Of a DNA stretch of 64,000 nucleotides, positions 7,948-16,454 are shown one piece after another. Source of the stretch: JAPULR01 sp963665075 (GTDB lineage Bacteria > Chloroflexota > Dehalococcoidia > Lucifugimonadales > GCA-2712585); assembly GCA_963665075.1 (NCBI GenBank), contig OY762063.1, positions 682,001 to 746,000 of the forward strand, written 5' to 3'. Under the pieces are notes generated by a model. The model had not been told where the DNA came from, ran no database searches, and saw only the letters and a list, made by a program, of their open reading frames with translations. The stretch's first letter is position 1. Each line of letters starts with the position of its first letter. The position numbers were made by a program, and so were the translations under genes.

Positions 7948-9101
7948 CCGTCGCCCTCCACAAACACCCCATCCCTCAGACGAAACACCGCCGCCTTCGA
8001 CAGGTAATCGTCGCTGAAAGGCTCCACGTCCGTCGCCGTTATCACCGATTGACCATACCCCAGCACCCGCTCCAACACCTGCTCCCGCCGCCCTTCGTCC
8101 AACTCCGATAGTATGTCGTCCAGCAGCACCAGCGGCTCCCCTTTGAACGACGAAAGGTACTGCGCCTCCGAAAGCCGCAGCGTCAACGCCAGCGTCCGCG
8201 CCTGCCCCCGCGACGAATACACCCCCATGTCCACGTCGTTGACCATCAGTTGAAAGTCGTCCCGGTGCGGCCCGAGAGCCGTCGAGCCTATCCGTATTTC
8301 CCGCTCCCTCAACGCTTCCAACCCCTTCTGAAATTCCACGGCGCAATCTCCGGCGGCGGGCGCAACGCTCGGCATATACTCCAACCTCAACTCCTCCGCG
8401 CCGCCCGTCAACTCCCGCTGCGTCGCTCTCGCCATCTCCGCCAAAACCGACATCGTCTCCGTCCTCTGACGCACTATCAGCGAACCCTGCTCCACCAGCT
8501 GCTCGTCCCAGAACGCCATCTCGCTCCCCCCCGCGCGCCTGTCGCGGATGAGCTTCAGCAGCTGATTGCGCTGGTGCAGCACCTTCTGATAGCGCTGCAA
8601 CGCCCGCAGATACGCGGGGCTCGACTGCGAAATCAGGATGTCTAAATACCGCCGACGGACCGAAGGCGAACCCTGCACCAGCCGTATGTCCTCCGCCGAA
8701 AACAGCGTCACGTTCAGCAGCCCCACCAACTCCGACGCCGTCCGCCGCACCCCGTCCACCCGCACCTCTTTCCGAACCGATTGAATCTGTCCTCCGTCGG
8801 CGCCGCCCCGCGCTCGCAGGTAAGGCTGATACCCGACGATAATCCGCGTCCGGCTCTCCTCCCCCTGCACCGTCCCGTCCACCGCCGCCTGCTCAAGACC
8901 CGACGCCGCCTCCCAATTCACCACCTCCCGCTCGTTCTCCGCGCGAAACGACTTGGCAATCGCCAGCAGATAGATGGCTTCGAGCACGGTCGTCTTCCCC
9001 TGCGCGTTCGCCCCCACCAACAGGCTCGGCCCCACGGGCAGAGCCGCTTCCAGCCTTCGAAAAGACCGGAAATTAACCAGATTGAGACGTGCCAGGTACA
9101 T
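7944..9101 (-). CDS. recF: DNA replication and repair protein RecF
   Basis: A 385-residue SMC-like ATPase that helps load RecA at gapped DNA. The Walker A is GANAQGKTT near residue 32, preceded by LNLVNFRSF. The ABC signature region follows HRDDF and is STRGQ-like (YSSRGQARTLALTLRLSEA). Walker B is LVLLDDILSELD. The start MYLARLNL is chosen over an in-frame start 12 codons upstream because the arginine-rich extension (SRRRRRSR) is unlike RecF. It stands alone here, without dnaA, dnaN or gyrB. Confidence 0.93.
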   Translation of the reverse strand: MYLARLNLVNFRSFRRLEAALPVGPSLLVGANAQGKTTVLEAIYLLAIAKSFRAENEREVVNWEAASGLEQAAVDGTVQGEESRTRIIVGYQPYLRARGGADGGQIQSVRKEVRVDGVRRTASELVGLLNVTLFSAEDIRLVQGSPSVRRRYLDILISQSSPAYLRALQRYQKVLHQRNQLLKLIRDRRAGGSEMAFWDEQLVEQGSLIVRQRTETMSVLAEMARATQRELTGGAEELRLEYMPSVAPAAGDCAVEFQKGLEALREREIRIGSTALGPHRDDFQLMVNDVDMGVYSSRGQARTLALTLRLSEAQYLSSFKGEPLVLLDDILSELDEGRREQVLERVLGYGQSVITATDVEPFSDDYLSKAAVFRLRDGVFVEGDG

Positions 9102-9154
9102 TCGTGACCGCCTTCGCCGCCGGGAATCAGGCGACAACGCCGCGCCGCGGGAAG

Positions 9155-9907
9155 CTAGTCCGTGTCTTCCATCGCCTGAATCTCCCGCTCCAGATCCTCC
9201 ACCTTCAACGCGTCATCGTCGGAGAGTCCGTAGCAGCGCTCCAGGTACAACTGAGCCAGGCGCGTCCCCCGGCTGGAAGAATCCTCGGCAGCGTCGATCA
9301 GCTTCCCCACGTGGTATCGCTCAGGCAGAAAGCGGGCCAGCGTGCGAAGCTCGTTGCCCACCTCTTCCCGCATCTCGCTGTCACGACCCTCCACGGCGTA
9401 ACGGAACTTTACCACCAGCTTCGATAGCTCGTTCAGGCGGTCCTTCTCTCCCAACAGGCTGTACATCACCTCGTTGACGCCCAGCCCCTCGTCCTCCGGC
9501 TCCTCCAACACGGGAACCTTCTGCGAATCATCGAACTTCGACCAGATTTCGGAGTATTCGTGGGCAATCTCCCCCACCGCCTGCATCCCGCCCGCCACGT
9601 CCTGCGGCGAATGAAGCCCGCCGTATATCAGGTCGTCCCCACGCGCTTCCGCCAACTGAATCAGCCGCTCGTAGCCGTCCACGTCCTCAGGCACGGGCGG
9701 CATGGGAAAGGACGAAATCTCCGCCGCCGACGCCGCCCCAAGGGAGGAGGCCAGGAAGGGCGGGACGTATTTCGCGATGTTCACGGGAAGCGGAAACACC
9801 ACCACGTAGGTGGCGTACAGCTTCTCCGAGTCCATGCTGTCCCGGAAATAAACCAGCGCGTGACCGCGCGGGTTCTCAGAATTGCCGATTTCAAATTCTA
9901 AAGCCAT
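9155..9907 (-). CDS. Conserved-looking hypothetical protein
   Basis: A 250-residue acidic protein that I do not recognise. The N-terminal half has a hydrophobic beta-rich stretch (ATYVVVFPLPVNIAKYVPPFLASSL). The C-terminal half is highly charged and helical (EKDRLNELSKLVVKFRYAVEGRDSEMREE, then DLEREIQAMEDTD). There is no signal peptide or known catalytic motif. It lies just upstream of recF on the same strand with a 53-nt gap, so cotranscription is possible. Base composition is like the neighbouring core genes, which suggests a resident gene. Confidence 0.7.
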   Translation of the reverse strand: MALEFEIGNSENPRGHALVYFRDSMDSEKLYATYVVVFPLPVNIAKYVPPFLASSLGAASAAEISSFPMPPVPEDVDGYERLIQLAEARGDDLIYGGLHSPQDVAGGMQAVGEIAHEYSEIWSKFDDSQKVPVLEEPEDEGLGVNEVMYSLLGEKDRLNELSKLVVKFRYAVEGRDSEMREEVGNELRTLARFLPERYHVGKLIDAAEDSSSRGTRLAQLYLERCYGLSDDDALKVEDLEREIQAMEDTD

Positions 9908-9972
9908 CAGACTCCCAGAAATGCTTTTGCTCTAGTCGCAGTCAAGATTGTAACGGATAAAGTATAACCCAT

Positions 9973-10365
9973 CTACGCCCGCCATATGACCGCCGTTGTC
10001 TCTACTTCCACTCGAAACTCCGGCTCCGCCAGCCCGCTAATCAACACCAGCGTACTCGCCGGAGGATTGCTTCCCGTGAGATGCCTGTCCCTAGCGACAC
10101 GGAATCCAGGAATGTCCTCCCGGTGCGTAAGATACACCGTTATCTTCGTCATATCCTCGAATCCCGCGCCCACCGACGCCAACGCCGCTTTCAGATTCAG
10201 AAACACCTGATCCGTCTGCGATTCAATGTCGGCGCCGGCCAGCGTCCCATCTGGACGCCTGCCCACCTGCCCCGAAATATACGCGACGTCGCCCGCCTTT
10301 ACCACGTGGGTGAATCCCCGCGGCGGGGCTACGTCCGAAGGATTGATGTGTTCCAACGCCATCAT
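9973..10365 (-). CDS. Rid family (YjgF/UK114) protein lacking the RidA arginine
   Basis: A 130-residue trimeric-barrel protein: AYISGQVGRRPDGTL near the start, QVFLNLKAALASVGAGFEDMTKITVYL in the middle, and EFRVEVETTAVI at the end. RidA enamine deaminases have an arginine in the PAR(S) motif; here the position reads NPPASTLVLI, so Arg is replaced by Ser. A deaminase role is doubtful, and it fits the Rid4-7-like groups often found in catabolic operons. It overlaps the upstream DUF35 gene by ATGA and is the last gene of the thiolase/DUF35 operon. Confidence 0.85.
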   Translation of the reverse strand: MMALEHINPSDVAPPRGFTHVVKAGDVAYISGQVGRRPDGTLAGADIESQTDQVFLNLKAALASVGAGFEDMTKITVYLTHREDIPGFRVARDRHLTGSNPPASTLVLISGLAEPEFRVEVETTAVIWRA

Positions 10366-10859
10366 GAGCCTCCTCTATGAAATGGACGGTCAACCGGCTT
10401 GAAGAATAGTATATCCTGAATGCTTCCCGTGCGTACCTCTCGCCACTGCGGCTCCACCTTCATTCCCGTCCGAATCCGCCCCGGATCTATCCCGCCAATC
10501 CGGTGGACGATGCCGCCCCGCACTCCCTCCCAGCCAATGACCGCCGCCGCCACCGGCTCCGACAGAGCCTCCTCGTCCAGATTCCGATGCACCAACGTAA
10601 AGGTCTTGACGTAGCCCGGCCCTTCCACGCGACTCCATTCCGGCGTCTCCACGAAGCACCGCTCGCAGTATATCTTCGGCAGCAGAAACCTGTCCCCGCA
10701 TCCCGTACACATGGAAGCCAGAATCGCCTTCTCGTCCCTCAGCGCGGCGAAAAACCTCTGCCCCGCGACCCCCACCGTGTACCGATGGTGGATGGGAATG
10801 TTCCCCCGCCACTGGGCTATCCGCTCCTGGCTTTCCGCTTCTACGATAACGTCCTGCAT
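10362..10859 (-). CDS. Zn-ribbon OB-fold protein (DUF35)
   Basis: About 165 residues. An N-terminal helix (AGQRFFAALRDE) is followed by a rubredoxin-like zinc ribbon CTGCGDRFLLPKIYCERC and then a DUF35 OB fold (GPGYVKTFTLVHRN ... AAAVIGWEG). DUF35 proteins pair with thiolase-fold enzymes and help bind acyl-CoA or shape the active site. This is the second of two tandem DUF35 genes behind two thiolase-like genes, which suggests one DUF35 partner per thiolase. ATG 10859 is chosen over the TTG two codons upstream. Confidence 0.85.
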   Translation of the reverse strand: MQDVIVEAESQERIAQWRGNIPIHHRYTVGVAGQRFFAALRDEKAILASMCTGCGDRFLLPKIYCERCFVETPEWSRVEGPGYVKTFTLVHRNLDEEALSEPVAAAVIGWEGVRGGIVHRIGGIDPGRIRTGMKVEPQWREVRTGSIQDILFFKPVDRPFHRGGS

Positions 10860-10885
10860 CGTCAACTCTTTGCGCCTACGAGTTA

Positions 10886-11401
10886 TCAGTCAATCAACCT
10901 GAAATATCGAATGTCCGTGATAGAACCCTCCCGCTCCTCCGGCGGCTTCCACACCGCCTGCACCCTCTTCCCAATCGCCACCCTCGACCTCACCGACTCC
11001 AAATCTTCGCCAACCTCCCCCAGCACGTGCAGAATCCCCATCCCCGGACTCGCCCCGTCAATCTCAATCACCGCCGGAACCTCCGGCGTCTCCCGCCGCG
11101 TCGCGTCCCAGTTAACGAAGCTCACGGAAAACGTGTTGATAACCCCCGTGTCCTCCAGCTTCGTCCACCGGTCCATCGGCACGTAGCACAATTCGCAAAA
11201 CGCCCTCGGCGGAATCACCGTCCGCTTGCACTCGCCGCACCGCACCCCCAGAATCTCCCCATCCTTCAACCCCGCCATGAACCGCCCCACGGCGGCTCCC
11301 GTGTCCCACTCGTATTCCATCTTGCCCCGCCAGCGCGTCGCGAAAACCTCGCCCTGTGTCAAGGCCTGGTCGGTCAGTGACGTTCCCGCAAACGGCTCCA
11401 C
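10886..11401 (-). CDS. Zn-ribbon OB-fold protein (DUF35)
   Basis: About 172 residues. The helix AVGRFMAGLKDGEI precedes the zinc ribbon CGECKRTVIPPRAFCELC and an OB fold (GVINTFSVSFVNWDATRR ... PAVIEIDGASPGMGILH). The GTG start at 11401, 5 nt after the thiolase stop, is preferred because earlier starts run back into the thiolase gene. It differs substantially from its downstream DUF35 neighbour, so the two are not a recent duplication. It probably forms a complex with one of the upstream thiolase-like proteins. Confidence 0.85.
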   Translation of the reverse strand: MEPFAGTSLTDQALTQGEVFATRWRGKMEYEWDTGAAVGRFMAGLKDGEILGVRCGECKRTVIPPRAFCELCYVPMDRWTKLEDTGVINTFSVSFVNWDATRRETPEVPAVIEIDGASPGMGILHVLGEVGEDLESVRSRVAIGKRVQAVWKPPEEREGSITDIRYFRLID

Positions 11402-11406
11402 GTTCC

Positions 11407-12591
11407 CTAACCCTGCTTTCCTAGAATAACCACCGTGCCCACCTGCATCAGGTCCCCCCACGCCTGCGCCAAACCCCGCTGCACCGACCGCTTCACCTGC
11501 CGCTTACCCGCCCGCCCCTCCAACTGCCAGAATATCTCCGCCACCTTCATCACTCCCGCCGCCGAAATCGGATTCCCTACCCCGATCAGCCCCCCCGACG
11601 GCGTCGCCGGTATCCCCGTCTCAGTGTCCCTGTCCCAAAAACCCTCCTCAACCAAGCGCGGCGCCTCCCCCTTGTCCGCCAACTGCAACCCCTCCAGGTG
11701 GTGCAACTCCTTGTATGCGAAGGGATCATACGGCTCCACCACGTGAATCTCCTTCCGCGGGTCCGTAACCCCGGCCATCTTGTACGCCATCCGCGCCGCC
11801 TTCTCCACGTACCTCGGATAGTACAAGTCCCGGTTCGTCCAATAGGACGTGTCCAGATTCCAGCCGACCCCCTCAATCCACACCGGGTCCAGCCCCCGCT
11901 TCTTCACGAACTCCTCCGAAGCCAGCACCATCGCCCCCGCGCCGTCGCTCACCGGCGACACCATCAGCCTCTGCACCGGCCAGGCCATCACCTCCGAATC
12001 CATTATCTGCTCCAACGTATAGTCGCCGGAAATCCCCGACTGTGACGAAGGATGGTCCATCCCGTTCCGCTTGTTCTTCTGAGCCACCCTCGCGAACGTC
12101 TCCATCGGCACGCCGTGGGTGGTCATGTACCGGTTCATCTCAAGCGAGAATATCCATAGCAGATTCACGCCCAAAGGCCGCTCCAAAAACTGATCGTAGA
12201 TGGCGTTGAAGCACCCCTGCGGATGCGGCAGCGCCGACGACATCTTCTCCTCGCCCACCACCAGACACGTGTCGAAATTCCCGCTGGCGATGTGATACCA
12301 CCCGTTGATGATGCCGAACACTCCCGACCCGCCGCCAACGTAGCTCCGCATGAACGGCTTGCCCCGCGCCCCCGACCCATCCGCCAGATACTCCCCGTTC
12401 ATGTGCACCCCGTCGAAGGCGTCCGGCGCCGTCACCGACACCACCGCGTCCACGTCGCCGATTTCCATAGAAGCGTCGTCCAACGCAGCCCGCGCCGCCT
12501 CGAACGCCAACTCTTTCGGCGTCTCCAAAGCCCGACGCATGAACCGCGTCAGACCCGCTCCCAGCACCGCAACCCTGTTTCTATATGCCAC
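11407..12591 (-). CDS. Thiolase-like protein (SCP-x/Ltp type), no active-site Cys
   Basis: A 394-residue thiolase fold: VAVLGAGLTRF start, DVDAVVSVTAPD, a central DTCLVVGEEKMS, and the C-terminal ATPSGGLIGVGNPISAAG loop. The nucleophilic cysteine of true thiolases is absent (the segment reads SYVGGGSGVFGI), and the GHP histidine is replaced by Asn (GNP). This matches SCP-x/Ltp-type proteins, some of which act as retro-aldolases on steroid side-chain CoA thioesters together with a DUF35 partner. The start is GTG. It sits between the other thiolase-like gene and the DUF35 gene. The substrate is unknown. Confidence 0.85.
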   Translation of the reverse strand: MAYRNRVAVLGAGLTRFMRRALETPKELAFEAARAALDDASMEIGDVDAVVSVTAPDAFDGVHMNGEYLADGSGARGKPFMRSYVGGGSGVFGIINGWYHIASGNFDTCLVVGEEKMSSALPHPQGCFNAIYDQFLERPLGVNLLWIFSLEMNRYMTTHGVPMETFARVAQKNKRNGMDHPSSQSGISGDYTLEQIMDSEVMAWPVQRLMVSPVSDGAGAMVLASEEFVKKRGLDPVWIEGVGWNLDTSYWTNRDLYYPRYVEKAARMAYKMAGVTDPRKEIHVVEPYDPFAYKELHHLEGLQLADKGEAPRLVEEGFWDRDTETGIPATPSGGLIGVGNPISAAGVMKVAEIFWQLEGRAGKRQVKRSVQRGLAQAWGDLMQVGTVVILGKQG

Positions 12592-12600
12592 GATGCATCC

Positions 12601-13755
12601 TCATACGCCCGCCTCCAGAATGGCAACGCCTCCGCTTGCGGTAGGTACGCCCCGCCACGATTGCGCCAAACCGACTCTCACATCCTGCAACTGACGCCAT
12701 TGCGCCTTTCCTCGAAGCTGCAACACAACCTCCAACACGCTGCGAATCCCCGAAAGGTCGTGCGTGTATCCACACCCCAGATTCCCCCCCGAAACGTTCA
12801 CCGGCAAACGACCGTCGAAACCAAACTCCCCCGCTTCAAGCATCGCGCCGGAACCACCGGACGGCGCCAGTCCCAACGCCTCCAAGTGCTGCAACTCCTT
12901 GTACGCGAAGGTGTCGTCCACCTCCGCCAACTGAATCTCCCGCGCGGGGTCAACCATCCCCGCCATCCGGTACGCGCGACGAGCGGCATTCTCAGCATAC
13001 CCGGCCCGCCCCCAATCTCTATCTTCCAGGTTCGGCGTTTCCTGCCCCCACCCGATCCCCTTTATGTAAACCGGACTCCCCGACATCTTCGACGCCGCTT
13101 CCTCCGTCGCAATCACCATCACGATTGACCCGTCCGCCGTCCGCGCGCTCTGGCCCTCCCTCAGCGGGTCCGCCACAATCTTGGACGCCATAACGTCCTC
13201 GACGGAAACGCTCCCCCCGTAAGCCGCATCTGGATTTCGCTGCGCGTTACCCCTGTTCTTCACCGCCACCGCCGAAACCTGCTCCTCCGTGTTCCCCGAA
13301 GCCTCCAGAAACGCCCGCATCTCCATCCCCGCCACGAACCGCGGATGAAAGTCCAACGGACGCACGCTCACCGGATCCAGCGCCATCGCCTCCACGTATG
13401 CGGGATAGACAACGTTCGACGCCTTCGACCGCCCTTCAATCACGGCAATGTCGAACTCCCCCGTCCGCAACTGCATGAAAATCGCGCCCAACGCCGTAAT
13501 GCCGTCGGCGGCAATCGTGTGCACCGGCTTCAACACCGCCCCCAACTGGTCCGGCACGTATTCGTCGACGATTGCCGTGCCCTCCAGATAGTCCTCGCTG
13601 ACGGAAACGAAAGTATCCACCTGCGAAGGCTCAATGCCCGCGTCCTCATACGCCTTGACCGCCGCCTCGAATATCATCTCCCGAAACGAAGCATCCGGCG
13701 AAGTGGGACGTAAGGCGGTGTAGCCGACCCCGACAATAGCAACCCTCTGAGGCAT
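12601..13755 (-). CDS. Thiolase-like protein (SCP-x/Ltp type), no active-site Cys
   Basis: A 384-residue thiolase fold and the first gene of the five-gene operon. Motifs: VAIVGVGYTALRP at the start, VHTIAADGITALGAIFMQL where the catalytic Cys would be (none present), EVDDTFAYKELQHLEALG, and SGGNLGCGYTHDLSG in the C-terminal loop, where the usual GHP is changed. ATG 13755 is chosen because the upstream frame adds 20 residues with no family match. With the neighbouring thiolase-like protein and two DUF35 proteins it suggests a two-enzyme acyl-CoA cleavage or condensation complex. Confidence 0.85.
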   Translation of the reverse strand: MPQRVAIVGVGYTALRPTSPDASFREMIFEAAVKAYEDAGIEPSQVDTFVSVSEDYLEGTAIVDEYVPDQLGAVLKPVHTIAADGITALGAIFMQLRTGEFDIAVIEGRSKASNVVYPAYVEAMALDPVSVRPLDFHPRFVAGMEMRAFLEASGNTEEQVSAVAVKNRGNAQRNPDAAYGGSVSVEDVMASKIVADPLREGQSARTADGSIVMVIATEEAASKMSGSPVYIKGIGWGQETPNLEDRDWGRAGYAENAARRAYRMAGMVDPAREIQLAEVDDTFAYKELQHLEALGLAPSGGSGAMLEAGEFGFDGRLPVNVSGGNLGCGYTHDLSGIRSVLEVVLQLRGKAQWRQLQDVRVGLAQSWRGVPTASGGVAILEAGV

Positions 13756-14070
13756 CAGCCGACCACCAATAGGAAAGAACCAATCATGGCCCATGCATTG
13801 TAGCCGCCAACCCAACCGCTTTCAACCTCAACCCCTCAACCACCCCACGCACGTCATTCCGGCGAAAGCCGGAATCCAGTCTTCTCCCTTCCCCCTCGAC
13901 GGGGGAAGGTTAGAGCCTGCCCCGTACTTGATACGGGGATGGGGGTGTTCTCCCCATAGTCGCTAAATCCCGATCTTCGAGACTTACGCAAAGCTCCCCT
14001 TGATGGGGGAAGATTGAGCCTGCCCTGAGCTTGTCGAAGGGATGGGGAGTGAACTCCCCCCACCCTTACG
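13756..14070. repeat. Intergenic palindromic repeat cluster
   Basis: No gene. It contains a CATTCCGGCGAAAGCCGGAAT palindrome (about 13855), two CCTTCCCCC/GGGGGAAGG hairpins, a CCCTGAGCTTGTCGAAGGG motif (about 14029) and a short segment (about 13986-14002) like the right end of the MITE seen at 28742 and 62922. Confidence 0.75.
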
Positions 14071-14496
14071 CTAAAGGGGATTATGCCACAACAACCCCGG
14101 AAACCTGGCAAAATCCCTGTCATTCGTATGAACCACCGCCCCATGCTCCATAGCAATCGCCGCAATATGGCTGTCCGACACCAGGTTGCCACCTGCTCCC
14201 GCCTCATCCAGATTATTTTCCACATAATCCAGATGGTTCGGACCGGGACTCAAAATAGAAATATGAGGGAAGTTAAGCCACTCGCGCACATAACCCACTG
14301 CATCCCGGGTTGAAACGGGTTTCGTCATTGCACTGGGATTGGTCAGGACTCGGACAAACCCGATAATTACGGCCCAAGGCAGACCTACACTCTCCGGACC
14401 GTCGAGCAATCCATCCAACCACCGCTTCGCCATTACATGCTCGGACGCGTCAGCATCGTAGGCGTAGATGAGCATGTTAACGTCTGGAATTATCAC
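14071..14496 (-). CDS. vapC: PIN-domain ribonuclease toxin VapC
   Basis: A 141-residue PIN domain. D5 (IIPDVNMLIYA), D108 (LVSDSHIAAIA) and D126/D128 (HTNDRDFARF) form the metal site, and the GFVRVLTNP motif is typical of this VapC subgroup. It is expected to cleave RNA when free of its antitoxin. The GTG start lies 20 nt inside the end of the antitoxin gene, the usual antitoxin-first overlap. It looks intact. Confidence 0.88.
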   Translation of the reverse strand: MIIPDVNMLIYAYDADASEHVMAKRWLDGLLDGPESVGLPWAVIIGFVRVLTNPSAMTKPVSTRDAVGYVREWLNFPHISILSPGPNHLDYVENNLDEAGAGGNLVSDSHIAAIAMEHGAVVHTNDRDFARFPGLLWHNPL

Positions 14497-14761
14497 CGTC
14501 TCTCAGCCTAAGATACTTCTTTATATCCTCATCATCCAAAAACTTTTTCGGATTCTCAGGATCAATCCCTGGCATGAATCCACTGCGGAACGGCTTCACC
14601 CGGTAAACCGGCTTCGCCTTCTCTCTGACCACATCCCCGGAGACGGCCCCACGCAGTGCCTCGTTCACCACCTGCTCAAACGGCTTCCTCTGGACGTCAG
14701 CCCGTTCCTTCAGAGCATCTGCAACGTCAGTATCTATTGTCAATGTTGTTTTCATACTCAC
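14477..14761 (-). CDS. vapB: VapB-type antitoxin
   Basis: A 94-residue protein with an N-terminal ribbon-helix-helix-like segment (KTTLTIDTDVADALKERADVQ, then PFEQVVNEALRGA) and a charged C-terminal tail for toxin binding. It is directly upstream of vapC and overlaps it. It is clearly paralogous to the antitoxin at 14926-15213: KPFEQVVNEALRGAV and SGFMPGI are shared. It is expected to repress its own promoter. Confidence 0.82.
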   Translation of the reverse strand: MSMKTTLTIDTDVADALKERADVQRKPFEQVVNEALRGAVSGDVVREKAKPVYRVKPFRSGFMPGIDPENPKKFLDDEDIKKYLRLRDGDNSRR

Positions 14762-14773
14762 ACCTATTATTAG

Positions 14774-14929
14774 TCACTCCGCTCTAAACTCATTTCGACT
14801 TGGCTGAACCCCCAAGCCTATCTGCTCTTCGCCATGCAACAATCCCTTCCACCACTCTTTCGCCGCTTCGTGTTCGATAGCTATACGATTGTGAGCATAT
14901 ACTAGCATGTTTACATCTGGAACGATCAC
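14774..14929 (-). pseudogene. Truncated vapC remnant
   Basis: A 51-codon frame starting with GTG at 14929, which overlaps the TGA of the second antitoxin. It encodes VPDVNMLVYAHNRIAIEHEA, the same PIN start as the intact VapC (IIPDVNMLIYAYD). It then passes through a WWKGLLHGEEQIGLG segment and stops at 14774, losing the rest of the PIN domain and two of the catalytic aspartates. It is the decayed toxin of the upstream antitoxin. Confidence 0.75.
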
Positions 14930-15213
14930 TCTTTACTATCCCGTATCCTTTTCTCTTTTTCGAGAAATTCCTGAACCATAAGCACGTCGTTTAATTTGTT
15001 AGGTTCCATCTGACCAATACCCGGCATGAACCCGCTGCTGATCGGCTTAACCCGAAACTGCCGTCGCCCACCCTCTCCATTTGACTCCGGCAAGACAGCC
15101 CCACGCAATGCCTCGTTCACCACCTGCTCAAACGGCTTCTTCTGGACGCTCGCCCGTTCCTTCAAGGCTTCCGCCACGTCTTCATCTAAAGTCAGCGTCG
15201 TCTTCATAGCCAA
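14926..15213 (-). CDS. VapB-type antitoxin (orphan)
   Basis: A 95-residue paralogue of the 14477-14761 antitoxin: KTTLTLDEDVAEALKERASVQ, then KPFEQVVNEALRGAV and SGFMPGI. Its cognate toxin is reduced to a 51-codon remnant, so this is an orphan antitoxin that might still cross-neutralise the neighbouring VapC. It lies 30 nt downstream of trpB on the same strand, where trpA would be expected, so it could be read through from the trp operon. Confidence 0.78.
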   Translation of the reverse strand: MAMKTTLTLDEDVAEALKERASVQKKPFEQVVNEALRGAVLPESNGEGGRRQFRVKPISSGFMPGIGQMEPNKLNDVLMVQEFLEKEKRIRDSKE

Positions 15214-15243
15214 TCCATCATATCATCCGCCTCATCCCGCCGT

Positions 15244-16452
15244 CTATTCCGACTCCCCCATCGACTCCAACACAACGTGGATGTCCTTGTCCCCCCGTCC
15301 GCTCAGGCACACCAGAATAATCCCCTCCGACGAAAGCTCCGGCGCCAACTGCGACGCGTAATAGACGGCATGGGAAGGCTCCAACGCCGGAATAATCCCC
15401 TCCGTCCTGCACAGCAGATGAAACCCCTCCAACGCCTCCGCGTCGTTGACCGACGTATATTCCGCCCGTCCGGTGTCCTTCAGATGACTATGCTCCGGCC
15501 CCACGCCGGGGTAGTCCAGCCCCGCCGATATGCTGTGCGTCTCAACCACCTGCCCGTTCTCGTCCTGCAACAGATACGACATCGACCCGTGCAGCACCCC
15601 CGGCCGTCCAGCCACCAACGTCGCCGCGTGACTGGAACCCTCCGCCCCGTCGCCGCCGGCCTCCACCCCCACCAGCCGCGTCGCTTCGTCCCCAACGAAA
15701 GGATGAAACGCGCCGATGGCGTTGCTGCCCCCACCCACGCACGCGATAACGTAATCCGGCAGCCGCCCCTCCGCCTCCAAAAGCTGACGCCGCGCCTCCC
15801 GCCCAATCACCGACTGGTAGTCCCGCACCATCAACGGGTACGGATGCGGCCCCACCGCGCTCCCCAACAGATAATGCGTCGTCTGCACGTTAGTCACCCA
15901 ATCCCGAATCGCCTCGTTTATCGCGTCCTTCAACGTCTGGCTACCCGTATCAACGGGCCGGACTTCCGCGCCCAACAGCCGCATCCGAAACACGTTCAAC
16001 GCTTGCCGCCGTATATCCTCCGTCCCCATGTACACGATGCACTCCAGCCCCAGCATCGCGCAGGCCGTCGCCGCCGCCACCCCGTGCTGCCCCGCCCCCG
16101 TCTCCGCGATTATCCTCTGCTTCCCCAACCGCTTCGCCAAAAGTCCCTGACCCAATGCGTTGTTGATCTTATGCGCTCCCGTGTGCGCCAAATCCTCGCG
16201 CTTGAGAAATATCTTCGCTCCCCCCAATTCCCGCGTCAGATTCGATGCGAAGTACAACGGCGTCGGACGCCCCACGTACGTCTTCAACAGGAAGTCCAAC
16301 TCCCGCTGAAACTCCCCATCGTCCCTATACGACCGGTACGCCGCCTCCAACTCCTCCAACGCCACCATCAGCGTCTCCGGCACGAACTTCCCGCCAAAAC
16401 GTCCGTAACGGCCGCGCGCATCCGGGCCTTCGGTAACTGTCTTCACTGTCAT
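15244..16452 (-). CDS. trpB: Tryptophan synthase beta chain
   Basis: A 402-residue PLP enzyme joining indole and serine. GRYGRFGGKFVPETL is near the start, the PLP lysine is in HTGAHKINNALGQ, the phosphate loop is CVGGGSNAIG, and the C-terminal LSGRGDKD is typical of TrpB1. It is the last gene of the trp cluster and starts 2 nt after trpF. No trpA follows, although TrpB1 normally works as an alpha2beta2 complex with TrpA. Confidence 0.96.
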   Translation of the reverse strand: MTVKTVTEGPDARGRYGRFGGKFVPETLMVALEELEAAYRSYRDDGEFQRELDFLLKTYVGRPTPLYFASNLTRELGGAKIFLKREDLAHTGAHKINNALGQGLLAKRLGKQRIIAETGAGQHGVAAATACAMLGLECIVYMGTEDIRRQALNVFRMRLLGAEVRPVDTGSQTLKDAINEAIRDWVTNVQTTHYLLGSAVGPHPYPLMVRDYQSVIGREARRQLLEAEGRLPDYVIACVGGGSNAIGAFHPFVGDEATRLVGVEAGGDGAEGSSHAATLVAGRPGVLHGSMSYLLQDENGQVVETHSISAGLDYPGVGPEHSHLKDTGRAEYTSVNDAEALEGFHLLCRTEGIIPALEPSHAVYYASQLAPELSSEGIILVCLSGRGDKDIHVVLESMGESE

Positions 16453-16454
16453 GT

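Noticed and set aside
6547..8346. A 599-codon minus-strand frame antisense to the dehydrogenase gene and both tRNAs
   Set aside because: Gly/Ala/Asp/Glu-rich shadow of a GC-rich gene on the other strand; it crosses two tRNA genes and has no domain.
13854..14225. 123-codon minus-strand frame near vapC
   Set aside because: Its C-terminal half is translated from intergenic repeats, and it overlaps vapC in another frame.
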